A stretch of 64,000 bases of DNA from Henckelia pumila. Taxonomy: Eukaryota; Streptophyta; Magnoliopsida; Lamiales; Gesneriaceae. Under the pieces are notes generated by a model that was not told the origin of the DNA, made no database searches, and saw nothing but the letters and a program-made list of their open reading frames with translations. Both the position numbers and the translations under genes were made by a program. Location of the stretch: NCBI RefSeq assembly GCF_033568475.1, contig NW_027331831.1, positions 7,254,001-7,318,000 on the forward strand. The letters are read 5' to 3'. Below, piece after piece: positions 34,501-47,500 of this stretch (position 1 is its first letter; each line of letters begins with the position of its first letter).

Positions 34501-37500
34501 GAGTTACTAGAAGCTCTTGAAGCCATGGCAAAAGATAACCAGAAAATACCACCTAGAGCTATGATCTTAAACAGGAAATATCGGACACTGGTTAGCTCAT
34601 GGATTGAACCTTTGCAAGAAGAAGCTGAACTTGGATATGAAGTTGATTACATTGCCAGGTTTACTATCTTTTTTCTTTTGTTTTAATTGAATAATTGGCT
34701 GAATGATTTCGCAGCTCTCATAGAGCATTTATACAAGTATATACTTTCTATTTTAGGAAAGTTAACTATACAATGATTGTTAGTCATTTTGTGATTTTAA
34801 TACATCAAATTATTCAAAAAGGAAGCATAATTATTCAAAATGTTATGCTAGTTGTACACTTTTAACTCTCCCTCTCAATTTGGTGTATCAATGTCACACA
34901 TGCCCAACTTAAATAGTTCTATTTATAATGACCAGTATGAATCATCATTCAGCTAGCACGTGTACATTCTTAATGTAAGGAAGGTACCTATCTTTGATGT
35001 AGTTCTTGTGAAGCTTGGCATGCTTTATCTTGGTTATTTAAGTTAACACTGGATTATTTGCGGTTTCAGAAGCTATTTTGTTACAGTAAAAGCGTGTGTT
35101 CTTTTTTGGAACCATAAACCAAGTTCAATTGGGGAGAATTTCTACCTTGTAAGCTTCATAGTTAAATGATGAGGAGCATAATATATATATTTTTTGATAG
35201 GAGACAAAACATATTCAAAAAGAGCATAATATTCGCCTTTCACACTAGTCAATGGAACCACATTTTGTTTCTTGCTTTTTCAAGTCACCAGATTGCCCCA
35301 AAAAATGACACATATCTTGACATAAACTTAATATCCAATCAGGATTAGATAAAATCCAAGTCTATATAACCAATGGTGTGATGTTTATATGATCATGCTT
35401 GAAGAACACGATACATTTGCTTGGCGAAAATTTTAAGATAACTCAAGATAGGCGTCACTGCCTTTTGTACATCAGTTGCTTGAGTTGTGCATGAAATGAT
35501 TTACAATAGTTATTGCAAGTGAAAAGTCTGGTCTAGTGTGAGGATTCTACTAGCCTTTGATCTCTCTCCTTTTGATCAGGTTAAAATAGACACTTAAGCA
35601 ATGGTTTACCCCAATTAGAGCTTACAAGCTGACAAGATGATTTCTTAGTTTCGGAAAGAGATCCAGTCTCATACTTCTGTTACGAGACCTATCAAAAGAC
35701 TTATTTTTCAATTCTATCGCAACAAATAATATCTGAAAAGTAAATACATTAATACAGAATATTATGCTAGTTGTACATGCTAAATGTTTGTTATAGCACG
35801 TTGAATCTTTATTCGTTCCATCATTTTGTTTGTCTTTATCAAGGTACTATAAATATTCCATCGTACTATTGAAGGTAAAAATTTTTTTTTTCCCACTTTG
35901 TTTCTTAATGAACATGTTTACAACCTCCAGTTCATAATTTCCCGTTAGTAATTGCCGAACATCATCCTCCAGAGGGAAAAGAAATTCCCAGAAATTCAGC
36001 ATTATGAAATATGGAAGGACTAGATGGGATGCAGATTGATGGGCAGGGAAATTATTCTTGATAGTAAAGGAGGTTCATGGTGTTTGTAACTCTCCACATG
36101 GTTGCCTTCTTTCCACTTCTTATCAATACCCTTTCATCACGTTCATACTGTTTTTGAAGTCTGCCTAGTTGAAAATTAATAAATTATTTAGTGGATAAAA
36201 CATATATGTACATTAAACATTGTTAGCAGAAACAAATGGCAAGTTTGACCCCTAATTTTTTCAACATGTGACTTTGTATGTCTGCTTGGAGTGTTCTGTT
36301 AATCATTTCTATATATATATATATACATTGTTAATTCTGAATTCTGAAGTTTTTATTTCTGGGATGCTGTTATAATAACATTGGTAGACGGACAAATATT
36401 AGAAGAAACTGCCTTTAGTTTTGATTTTTAAGTCTTGTGATGGGATCACTGAACAGATATATAGCAGAAGGTGGGCTAACTGGGGAGCGCAAGCGATGGG
36501 TTCCACGGAGAGGAAAAACACCTTTAGATCCTGATGCAGAGGGTTTTATATATTCCAACCCTAGGGAGACCTCATTCAAACAAAAATGTCTCGAGGAATG
36601 GAAAGTACATCATCGAAAACTTTTGAAAACTTTACGCAATGAAGGACCTTCTGTGTTAGGAAATGTATCTGAATCTGACTACATTAGAGTCGAGGAGAGA
36701 TTGAAAAAAATCATAAGAGGCCCAGAACAGAATACCCTGAAACCAAAGGCTGCTAGTAAAATGATAGTATCAGAACTTAAGGAAGAGCTGGACGCTCAAG
36801 GTTTACCTATTGATGGAACTAGAAACATTCTCTACCAGCGTGTGCAGAAAGCAAGGAGGATAAATCGTTCTAGAGGTAGACCGCTTTGGGTTCCCCCTAT
36901 TGAAGAGGAAGAAGAAGAGGTGAATCTTGATCTCATTTTTTGCTTGTCCAAGTCTGTTTCTGTTTCCCCTGATATTTCTTTTTACTATCACTAGAGCTTG
37001 TACCATAAAGCACCCTTTATGAAATATATAATAAATTATAAATAAATGTTTGATGACTGATCAAACTTAGTTTATCTATATGATAGATTGACGACGAGTT
37101 GGATGAATTAATTTCACGCATCAAGTTGGAAGAAGGGAATACAGAGTTCTGGAGACGTCGTTTTCTTGGAGAGGGCCTTAATGAAAATCATAGCGAGCCG
37201 TTGGAAGTCAAAGATTTTGAAGTTCTTGATGTCTTAGAAGATGCTGATGGCAGTGATGATGTTGCAAAAGAGGCTGAAGATGATGAGGTGGATGATGAGG
37301 AAGAAGTGGAAATGACTGAAATTCAAGTAGGTGAAAGGGTTAAAGATAAAGAAGTTGAAGCTGCCAAGCCACCTCAAATGATTGGAGTGCAATTGTTGAA
37401 AGACTCTGACCCAACTACTAGTTCATCAAGAAAATCAAGAAGAAGGTCGTCTAGGGTATCAATGGAGGTACAAAAGCTTCTCCAGCTAGTGCAAACTCTT

Positions 37501-40500
37501 ATATTTCGTTGTTAGGAATATTTGCAAGTGTGTTCATATACCCAAGGACTCTGATGTCCATTGCTTCTCACTTTCTTGATTTTCTGAGTGTTGGTGAAAA
37601 TAATCTACAGATATACTGTAACCTGGTGCTTTATGTGAAAGTCTAGGGATTCTCTCTTCTCGCTGGTTTCAAATATTTCAATTTAACTTTGCCTTTCAAT
37701 GTGTCCACTTCATTTGCATTGATCAATTACTGGACTAGCTGAAACTTGACTAATGTATTACGTTTCACATTTCCTGTGACTAATGGACGCAGAGAGGATA
37801 GTTGAAACAACTGTATTTTGATGATGCTGTTTCACCCCGCTGAATAATTCTTTTTCAATATGAAATAATCTTTTAGGTTATTAAAAAAAAAAAAGAAAAA
37901 AGAACTTTTGGAAGCTCCAAGTTTATTAGTTAAAATAAGGAGCGACCAAGTATGGTTGATCCGAACTTCGTCTCTATGCTAATGATAAACTTCTAAATCT
38001 ATGGACAAGTTTCCCATTTTGTGTGGTGTTACTCCAAGAACTTTTCTAACTAGTGTTAAATAAGTATGAGGAGCGAGGCACCTCAACTTCATGAATGCTC
38101 CTTCAAGCACCATAAAACCAGTTCAGACATGTTTTGTTAACAATATGTTAATGAAATCTTTAATTAGTTGAAAAGCAGGCAGCTACAGGAAGTGACATCA
38201 CTGAGTTTTCACTTGGCTGTTTGTGTATCACACTTTAGGTGCTAATGACCCTTTCATGCTTTTTTGGACCCCTTGAGTGTTCCTTTTCATCTATGTTCAT
38301 TGACCCCTTCAATAAGCCCTTCACAAAGCAAAGTCTGCAGAGATCAGTATATTCTAGAATCAATATATTGGCCACATATTTTTTAGAAAAGTTTTATAGT
38401 CAACGTAATATGTCCATGATAATTTCCTCTGATAGGTTCGTGTTGCAGCTGATTACCTGTACATACACAGGAACTTTCAGTTGTTTTGTTTCTGTTCTCT
38501 GATGTTTCCTTCCATGTCATCGAATTGCTCCACGTGGATATTTTTGGGATTGTTCCTGCATTGTGTTGAATACTTTTTGCTGAACCTCCAACCAGATAAC
38601 ACATAATTGCGAGATTGAGTTTTTTGCGTTTTTCACTTTTAAGGAGAATGAGAAGGAAGCTAGCCAGAGAGAGATAATTTTTTTTTTATTTCGTCTATAA
38701 AATGTATAGATCTGAGATCCTGATTGTGATCTCATTGAAATTGCCATTAGAAGGCCCATCACAGTATTTCAACTTATGATAATGCCAATTATAAGGTTGC
38801 AATTTCATTTTTTTCAATCAAAGAATCTGATTTCATGTGGTGTCAATGAGTGCAGGATGACGCCGACGATGATTGGTTTCCTTTGGATATTCACGAAGCA
38901 TTCAAGGAACTGAGGAACAGGAAAGTGTTTGATGTATCGGATATGTATACAATAGCTGATGCTTGGGGTTGGACGTGGGAATTGGAACTCAAGAACAAAA
39001 CTCCCAGACGATGGTCACAGGAATGGGAAGTTGAATTGGCTGTTAAAGTAATGACAAGGGTAATACTGTTTCCTTTTTAAACCTATGTTCCTATGGTTTG
39101 AGCATCATCCTGTCACACATATTTCAGAATGATATTAAAGAATAAAAATTTGGTTTTGAGAGATTGAAGTCTCTTAAAGTAAACATACATGATTAGGACG
39201 GTTTAAGGCTTGTGTATACAAAGTTCTACTCTCGCTAAATATATAAAGTATTTCATCATCTTACATATGATATATAACGAGGTACTATAACGGAATGGAA
39301 CTAAACCACCTCCAAGCATTTCATGGAGTTTCAATTTTGTTTCTGATGCACTACGATCTCGCTGCCACTTAATTTCCCATCTTTGTTTTCTAAAATTCTC
39401 TTTAATCATCAAATATTTCATCAATTTGCTTTGCTTCTGCGATCCCCTCATTTGGAAATTAAGGCTCATCAACCATTGTTTTTTGTAGCCAGCTGATAAA
39501 TTGCACCTGAATTGATTTTCTGGTCATGAGAAGAGCATTCTAATTCATGTCTCATTAGCTGTGTATATTTATATTACATTTTTTTTGGCTTCATAAGTAA
39601 GAAAATTGTTTTTTTAGGTTATTGAATTGAGTGGAACACCAACTATTGGGGACTGTGCAATGGTACTTAGAGCCGCCGTACGAGCTCCTATGCCGGCAGC
39701 CTTCTTGCAGATTCTGCAGACTACACATCGTCTTGGCTATTCATTTGGCAGGTTAGATGAAGTTTCAGTTGTATTATTTTGTCTTTTTCGAGTGTTCGTA
39801 GATATAACTCGAGCAGGATGTGCAGTCGAGAAATTGTACTATAGCATCTGAAATCATATGAAGATGGAAATTTGATCAATTTGTTTAACTTTGGAATGGG
39901 GCGCCTGCCTGTTTCAAATGGACCATAGTCAAAAATCCATTTTTACCAGATTTTCTACCTACTCGGCACCATAAACATCATATATATACCCCTTTCGTCT
40001 CAAATCTTTTGGGGTCTGACTCATTTGAATCATGTTTTAACACTTTTGCTTCTGCAATCTTGGTTATTCGTATCTCTCTGTTTGATTCTTCTACTTGCTC
40101 AAACCATCTTGAAACCTCGGCCTTAGTTCGTTTCATTAATATGCCCATTTTGCAGCGACACATGTTTGTGTGCATAAATTTGATGGACAATGCTACATGT
40201 ACATTGAGGGTTATACATTGGTTTACACATTGCATTTGGAGTTACAAAATTATCCCAAATGCATTTTTGAAAGAGTTTTTTCAAATAAAGTACATGCATA
40301 ATTTTGTAATTTCAAATTCGATGTGTAACTTTTAATGTTCGTATAGCACTTTCCAAATCAGAACACATCTATCCTGACAAATTGTTACTACTAGTTCAAC
40401 TTTGCTGTTCGTTACTAGTAGTTCAACTCTGCTATTTCCCCGAATGAATATACTAATGTTAATCAACATATATTGTTTAAAAGTCTGTTATCGTGTTCTG

Positions 40501-40701
40501 ATTGTTAGTATCGCGTTTATTTTTAGCCCGTTGTATGATGAAATCATCGGCCTCTGTCTCGATCTTGGGGAACTCGATGCATCCATTGCAATCGTGGCAG
40601 ACTTGGAGACAACCGGAATCAAAGTCGCAAACGAGACTCTTGATAGAGTCATTTCCGCCAGATTAGCAAATGAGAATCCTCAGAACGGTGCATCACAATA
40701 G
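28533..40701 (+). CDS. PTAC3: pTAC3/PAP1, plastid transcriptionally active chromosome protein
   Basis: Thirteen exons in consistent phase: 28533-28940, 30913-31084, 31181-31398, 31781-31841, 32466-32538, 33208-33285, 33775-33932, 34490-34658, 36457-36919, 37087-37467, 38856-39059, 39618-39751, 40527-40701. Together they give 2694 nt, 897 residues, close to the roughly 900 of known homologues. The order is an Ala/Ser-rich plastid transit peptide, PPR-like helical repeats (about residues 100-440), the conserved GGLTGERKRWVPRRGKTPLDPD block, a SAP-type DNA-binding motif (MIVSELKEELDAQGLPIDGTRN, about 548-570), an acidic stretch (exon 10) and a conserved C-terminal domain. pTAC3/PAP1 is an essential subunit associated with the plastid-encoded RNA polymerase in nucleoids. 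All introns are GT-AG and no breaks are seen. I chose the first ATG because it opens the transit peptide. Confidence 0.93.
30022..30185. repeat. Minisatellite in PTAC3 intron 1
   Basis: About four degenerate units of 38-43 bp share TGACACCTTG at the start and CATATATCCATCC at the end. Intron 1 (28941-30912) otherwise holds unremarkable AT-rich sequence without a recognised element. Confidence 0.6.
34659..36456 (+). other. PTAC3 intron 8
   Basis: A 1.8-kb GT-AG intron. A poly(T) run followed by GATAGGAGACAAA (from 35188) resembles the antisense 3' tail of a plant LINE, but no LINE coding sequence follows. TA runs lie near 36310-36326. Nothing else was identified. Confidence 0.4.
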
Positions 40702-42269
40702 ATTTCACGTAGCATGCCTTTTCATATCTGTACAGATGCATTCTTTGTCGAGCAGAGATAGATTGTATTGGGAACTTTTGGAAGACGACAGTGTCGTAAT
40801 TGACCGAGAAATGGCTAAAAATATTTTTGACATTGCACTTGTGAATGATCATCGAGAGGATATTCAGTCATCACAATCGTGTACATCAAAGCTAGTAGTT
40901 TAGTCAAATAGCATCCAATATGTGTGATCTTTGATTTTTCTTGCTTAGTATATAATATAATATATAGAAGTATTATTTGTTTGATTTAATTTAATGAAGG
41001 CACAAAATCCCATCAATTATCGAACAATATTACTTGAGATCGCTGTAAAAAAAATATCGAACATGCTTATATTTTAGTTCCAAACGATGGTGCCAAACAT
41101 TGATAAAGTAATATAACAACAATTCAAATAATTTATTAGTTGGATCAGATCAATTTGCAATATTATAAGCACATAATATTCATGTCACCGTGTACTTGGA
41201 AGTCAAAATTCCAGGTTTGGGCAGTGAAAGAAGCTGACAAACAAAAAAACATCAAGAGTTACATTATTCAACAGCAATGAATTCTGCACTTTCCAATTTA
41301 TTATTATTGTTTTTGTTTTTGTTTTTAAATAAAAAAAACAACACAATTGTTAATTTTTCTATGATAATTTTTCATCAAACCTAAAAGAATAGTGAAGGTA
41401 TTTTTAGCTTTATTCAACAAAGAAATAGTGAATGTATTTTTAGCTTTATTCAACAAAGAATACCACAAGAAACTCAGTTACGCCTTCATTACGATGAATA
41501 TTACGTTCAAATCCCCAATACTTTTTAATGCATATTTTTTCAAGTGTAAAAGTGTTATTTGATTATTTTTTATGACGACAATTTTCACCTTTGTTACGTT
41601 ATGCTTCGTGTTATTCAATTAATTGATAGTTATGTCATTGGAATAGCCAATGGATCTGCAAGCCTGCAACTCTACGTCGAGATCATTACATTATTATATA
41701 ATTAACGGATAACGGGAATTTATTAATAGAACACGAGCCTCCCCATGTACGTAAGATTTGAAAATTTCCCCAAACTCTTCCTTATATTAAACATATTATA
41801 TATTTTTATTTTATAATAATAAAGCATTTCAATATTTTAAAATTACTCCTAACCCCCTTCTATTAATATTTAATAATAATTTGAGTTAATTAACTAAATC
41901 CAAGCTGTTAGATGCTGTCGAATGTCTATATTTCATTAATATTTAGATGAAAATTAAGATACGAGGAAGTCAACGACGTATGGAGGCTTTTTTTTTTTTT
42001 TTTAAATATATTTTCTCGATTTTAGATCTCGGCTTGTTGGGGTGGTAAAAAAAAATTGCCGAAGTTTTCCTCCACGGGATTGCCAATTTTATTAACAAAT
42101 TCAAACTAGAGAACATATAAATAAGTTTTTTTTAACTAATTTAAAATAAAATTAGTATAATGAAAATCAGATGACACGTTATAAAATTGCTAATATCAAT
42201 AATGATAAAATATTACTCGGACCATATTTTTCAGAAAAATAAATAAAATAAAAAATTACTTGGATCATA

Positions 42270-42420
42270 ATTTTAAAGATGAGGTCTCATGCATGTGAGA
42301 TGATCCAACAGATTTATATACGTGAAATAGGTCTACTCGATTCATTTCTAAAGTTGAAAAATAATACATTTTTATGGATTGATCTAGTAAGAGTTTCGTC
42401 TCACAAAATTAACTAGTGAC
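42270..42420. repeat. Degenerate dispersed repeat (GTCTCAC family)
   Basis: It contains GATGAGGTCTCATG..., a stretch on a following line of text about AAAATAATACATTTTTATGGAT, and GAGTTTCGTCTCACAAAA. A related degenerate stretch lies at about 47905-48075. The pattern resembles a repeat common in plant spacers with GTGAGACGGTCTCAC ends. Boundaries are approximate. Confidence 0.35.
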
Positions 42421-42643
42421 ATGAAACGATCCAGGACGTATTTCAATCGCATGTTAAAAATTAAAAATTATGTTATTGTTGCCCTTCCATCCCTTTCTTG
42501 AGTAATATGTACTACATGGTCACCTTCCACAGGATTTGATTGTAACTCGAAGACAGTGTCGTTACTTCCTATCCACACGACCACACCATCTACAGTAAAC
42601 TAGACGTGAATTGGAGGTCAAGAAATTGACCTCGAAAGAATTA

Positions 42644-42678
<35 letters not shown>

Positions 42679-44184
42679 AAAATTGTATGTTAATAATAAC
42701 AATAGAATATATGCTTTACATTTGTTTCTAAAAAAATGTAAACAAGTTAAATTAAACCATGGTTGAACTCAGAATTTTATTGGAGGAAGAAACACATTAA
42801 GTTTAAATTTAATGAAAACTTATTTTTTTAAGATAAGAATTTAAGGATTAATTGTTTTGGGACCTCAATCCTGGTTAAATTCAACTGAACATTCATAATT
42901 TTATCAATACATGTTTTAGATTTCAAACAATTTGGCTGCGAAAACATGACATTGCAATAAAATATTTATTAGAGGAAAACATAATGGTAACAAATTCAAA
43001 TTCCAACTTGACGAAAGTTTACTTCAAGAGTGTCCAGATTTATAAATTATAACTACATTCGAATTTTACCAGGGAAATAAATTAACCAAGGTCAAATGTC
43101 ACCTTCTCCAAGATTAGTCAGATATATATCCAAGTTAAAAAAAAAATATCAGACAAATCTTTATTTCGTGTTTAAAATCAATTATTCAAAACATAATCAT
43201 TATAGAATCACAAATTCTTTATGATTGTCTAAAAGATCCTTTTTTTTTTCACTTTTAAAATTTTGCCAATCATTACTAAATAACACTTTATCGGGCACCA
43301 AATTATATTCCGAACCACATTTTTTTTAAAAACACTACCAAAACCAATTTCCATAACTTTTGAGTTGAGTTAAAAGTTCAATCGAATACCCCCTAAATAA
43401 TGGTTATTGGTCATCCAATACAAACGTTTATGAAAACATGATAAAGAAACCATACCAAAAACATGTGAATATTGCTAAATTTCTTTATGACTTCCAATCA
43501 AGTCATTCTCCCATCAAATTCAAGTACCCCTCAAGCAAAGACAAAGCAAAACAAGTAGACAGACCTTCAAAGGAAAGAAAATAATCAAAAGAAGAGGAAT
43601 GAAGCGAAATAAATATTATACTAATGTTGGATGTATATATAATACTTTCTCCGTACATAATTTTCACATTCATTATTATTTTCTCTATGTTTTAACAATC
43701 CATCCCAATTAAATTAAAACCATTAACTACTTGTATGATTTTTTTTTATCCCATCAAAATCTCCTTTAAACAAGCGCAAAATGAAAAATTTCTTTACAAA
43801 ATATATCATTTCAAACAGATCAGAAATTTCTTTACAAAATATATCATTCCAAACATTTTCTTGATCTGTATGAAAACGTTGTCGTGTAAAAAAAAAAAAA
43901 AAGAGAAAGGCAGTAATATAGATGGAAATTAATGGCTAAAAATGTTTGGTGGGGGAGGCAGATGCATATATTAAATTGATGTTAGGGTGGGGTTGCCATA
44001 AAGAAGAGAGAGTGTATGCATGTAAGCAACTCTGAAACAATGAAGGTGTGGTAGGTTTGGATCATTTACAACACAACACAACATACCCTTTGATTATACT
44101 CTTTCTCATTCCCACTTTTCTTTCCCCTTTTTTCCACTCTTATTAATAATCTTTCCACTCTGTAAATTAAATTAAGCACACATT

Positions 44185-44349
44185 TACACACACACACACA
44201 CACACATGTCATTGTTAGATACATAAATCCCATGCAAGAACAACAGCAGCAGCAGCAGCAGCAGGGAATCACGATTTCTATGCAGAACACCACCATTCCC
44301 ACACGCACACTGCGTGTGTGTTCTTGAGAGAGAGAGAGAGAGAGAGAGT
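44185..44349 (+). repeat. Cluster of three microsatellites upstream of the neprosin-like gene
   Basis: (CA)n at 44185-44206, (CAG)7 at 44244-44264 and (GA)n at 44326-44349 lie within 165 bp. TATA-like runs (44351-44380) follow just downstream. They occupy the presumed promoter or 5' untranslated region. The GA/CT run is of a kind often seen in plant 5' leaders. Confidence 0.8.
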
Positions 44350-44456
44350 GAATATATAGAGGAGTCATATATATATATATTCTCTGTGGTAGTTTTGCTT
44401 TCTGTGTTGGGCTGTATTTGGTGGGGGTTGATTTGATTCTAGCAGCAACACGTACA

Positions 44457-44471
44457 ATGGAGAGGGATTAA
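44457..44471 (+). promoter_or_regulatory. Possible upstream ORF of four codons
   Basis: ATG GAG AGG GAT TAA lies 45 bases upstream of the main ATG at 44517, with A at -3 and G at +4. If the transcript starts upstream of it, it could lower translation of the main frame. The transcript start is not known. Confidence 0.35.
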
Positions 44472-44516
44472 TTAAGACAAGTTATAGTTGTTCTTTGGGC
44501 ATTTAACGTACGAGAT

Positions 44517-47500
44517 ATGGGAAGCGTTGTTGTGGTGAGAAAAGGGAGGTTTTCTTGTCCGAGTCACAGTAGTGGAGGCAACACTATTCTTGAGATCTGC
44601 TCTGTTTTTCTCGTCTTTCTGCCATTTTTCCTCCTGCTTTTCTCCAAGAAAACGATGGCCCTTTCCACTTCTTTGAATTACACTAGATACAAACAAGTCA
44701 GCACCTTGAGACTTGCCAGGATTCAGAGGCATTTGGATAAGATCAACAAGCCTCCTCTTTTCACCATTCAGGTAATTAAAGCTATACATTGTGTATTTAG
44801 TTTAGCATTCAAGTGGGGGCATCTCACCTGCAGCTCTAACTTTCATGTTAATTCAATTGTATATATGAATCGAATCGACGTATCACGGTATTTATGTATG
44901 TTTTTTCAGAGCCCGGATGGAGATATCATAGATTGTATACACAAAAGAAAGCAGCCAGCTCTGGATCATCCCCTCCTAAAGATGCACAAGATCCAGGTAT
45001 TATTTACTACTGAATTGTGTCGTGTGTATTCGGGGGCGGACTCAAGAATTTCAAAATATTTTAGAAAATTATTTGTAAAAGTTGGAATTTTTTTTCACCG
45101 GATGGGTAATTATTAATTAAATTATTATGCCTTGCTCCCTTATGATGAGTCCAACCCTGATTACATTTGTCTCTATATTTCACAAAATAGGGACACAAAA
45201 TGTGGTCTAGCTATAAGCTAGGAAGGGTAAAGTGGATTGCTATTTAATAATTTGATGGATCGTAAAGCAAACTTTCAGCTGTTTCTTCTTGGATTATTAA
45301 TTACTTATCCAACCACCAACTACCTCCGATCTTTAATAGTTCCGACAAATCATATTGTCAAAACAACACAAACAATTAATGGATCCAATTAGGGAATTAG
45401 TCTCCACCTAAACATTGTCTAGATGATCTGTCCGTCCGATCTCGATGTCAGATGAACTATAAGTTGTCGACAAACATTTATTGTTTAATCGATATATTTT
45501 ACTAGTGTTAGTTTACCTATACATGTTCTAGGAAGATATATACTTCTTGTTAATAATGGGTCCGACCCTAGTCGATTTCGGATTAGTTTGGATCCAATGT
45601 GGCTTAATGAGTCTAAATGAAGAGAAAAAAAACTTTATAGTTTATACTTGAATAATGAAATATGATTATTTATTGTGTAATCACAGAGGGTTCCGCCAGA
45701 AATGCCAAAGGTGATGAAAACTGTGAAAACAGATGGATTTAGTGGAGAAACAAATAACAGTACAGCTGATAGCTTTGATGAAAGATTGATGAGAGGGGCT
45801 GATTGGCAAATGTGGCACCGAGAGGGGCAAAGATGCCCGAAAGGTACAATACCCGTAAGGCGGAGTACAACGCCTGATGTGCTGAGGGCTAAATCTTTGT
45901 ATGATTTTGGTAAGAAGCAGAGGGCCACCGGAATGGCGCCGTTTGCTAGCCGTATCAACTCGGTCGATGCGCCGGACATTGTCAGCGGCAATGGCCATGA
46001 GGTATTTAGAATATCCTACCCGTCTTCTCAATGAATGATGTCCAAAACGATCAATATAGATATAATATTTTACGTTTAAACACACACGCATCGTGTATAC
46101 ATATGATCTTGATGTTGAATTTCTACATGTGTTTGGAGTCAAAAAAATGATGGAGACGGAATGTATAGTAATAACTCTCGACAATATCATGTTCAAGAAC
46201 ATTAATGTCATTCAATTTGGAGAACTTGAAATTTCATGAACCATTTTCCACCTACTTTTACATAATAATTTAGCATAATCATTTGTGGGATGTGTGATTG
46301 TGATAGGACACTCTAGAGTCCTAAATGCAAGTTGGTCAATCCCTTCTTCCCACGGCATCTTAGAATTATATATATATATATTGAGTTATAAAGTACTATA
46401 TAATAGAGTAAATTATTTAAGATAAAAAGAAATAAAAATATTTAATAATTTAATGTTTAATAATAATTTTGATGAAGCACGCCATAGCCTATACGACGGC
46501 GTCTGACGAGGTGTATGGAGCGAAGGCTACTATAAACGTGTGGGACCCATCCATCGAGACGGTCAACGAGTTTAGCCTGTCTCAAATATGGGTTCTCTCC
46601 GGATCCTTTGATGGGTCGGATCTCAACAGTATAGAAGCTGGCTGGCAGGTACTTCTTCCATTATTTATTTATTGTGATAAATATAATTAAGTTCGAACTC
46701 GATATTTCGTTCCAAATTTTATATCAAAACGTGACTCGCCTTGTGTTGTAGCTTTTGATATGCAAAATCATATTTCTTGATTTATAAAGTCGAACTTCGG
46801 GCCGATATATTAAATTATTGTTGATGATTCATTCATTATATTTTACAAATCCCATAATAAATATTTTGGGAATTCGAAATGGGGTCAAATATTTAATGCA
46901 TTAATTATGAAAGTTCATTTCACACGCAGGGAAGCATTTATTTATAGATTTGTTTAATTTAATTTAATTTAATAATTGAGTTGAATTTCTGAAACTTGGA
47001 TTGTTCCACTAGTCAGGTTAGTCCTGAGCTTTATGGTGACACCAGGCCAAGACTTTTCACCTATTGGACGGTTAGTTCTCAAGTATTTGATTTCCGGATT
47101 ATAATATTTATATTAAACTATTTTTCATAATATTATACTATTATATATCTTAATTAGGTTTCATATTTAATTTGTAAAAATTTATTTTTCGATACACTCC
47201 CCCCATTTCAAATATATCAAAAAATATATAATTTTTTACTTTTTTCACATGGATCAAGAAACAAATATAATATTAATAAAAACAAAAAAAACAGATGATA
47301 ATGAATTTTGAAACTGGATTATATATTATGGCAACCAAAAAATAAAATAAATCTATATAATTAAGACGGATGAGGTATTAAATTAATCATAATAGATTAA
47401 TATGACACCAATTAGTAGAATAGTTAAAAAAAACAACTAATGTATTTTGGGAATCCTTGTTAAAAGTCAAAGCTTCATAATCAACGACTTTGAGCACGAT

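Larger units (their letters stand above)
40702..44456. other. Spacer between PTAC3 and the neprosin-like gene
   Basis: It starts with the PTAC3 3' untranslated region, then is AT-rich. It holds a direct duplication of about 35 bp (41387-41421 and 41422-41457, TTTTTAGCTTTATTCAACAA), a degenerate dispersed repeat at about 42270-42420 (GAGGTCTCATG, AGTTTCGTCTCAC), a TA microsatellite (42647-42675) and a 38-bp tandem duplication (43786-43855, AAATTTCTTTACAAAATATA). No gene was recognised. Confidence 0.6.

Noticed and set aside
35188..35230. LINE insertion in PTAC3 intron 8
   Set aside because: Only a poly(T) run and a GATAGGAGACAAA-like tail are seen. There is no RT or endonuclease sequence and no target duplication.
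44772..45116. Continuation of the neprosin-like exon 1 frame to 45116
   Set aside because: A GT donor at 44772 and an AG acceptor before 44910 restore the conserved SPDGDIIDC segment. The read-through is intron and includes exon 2 only by chance of frame.
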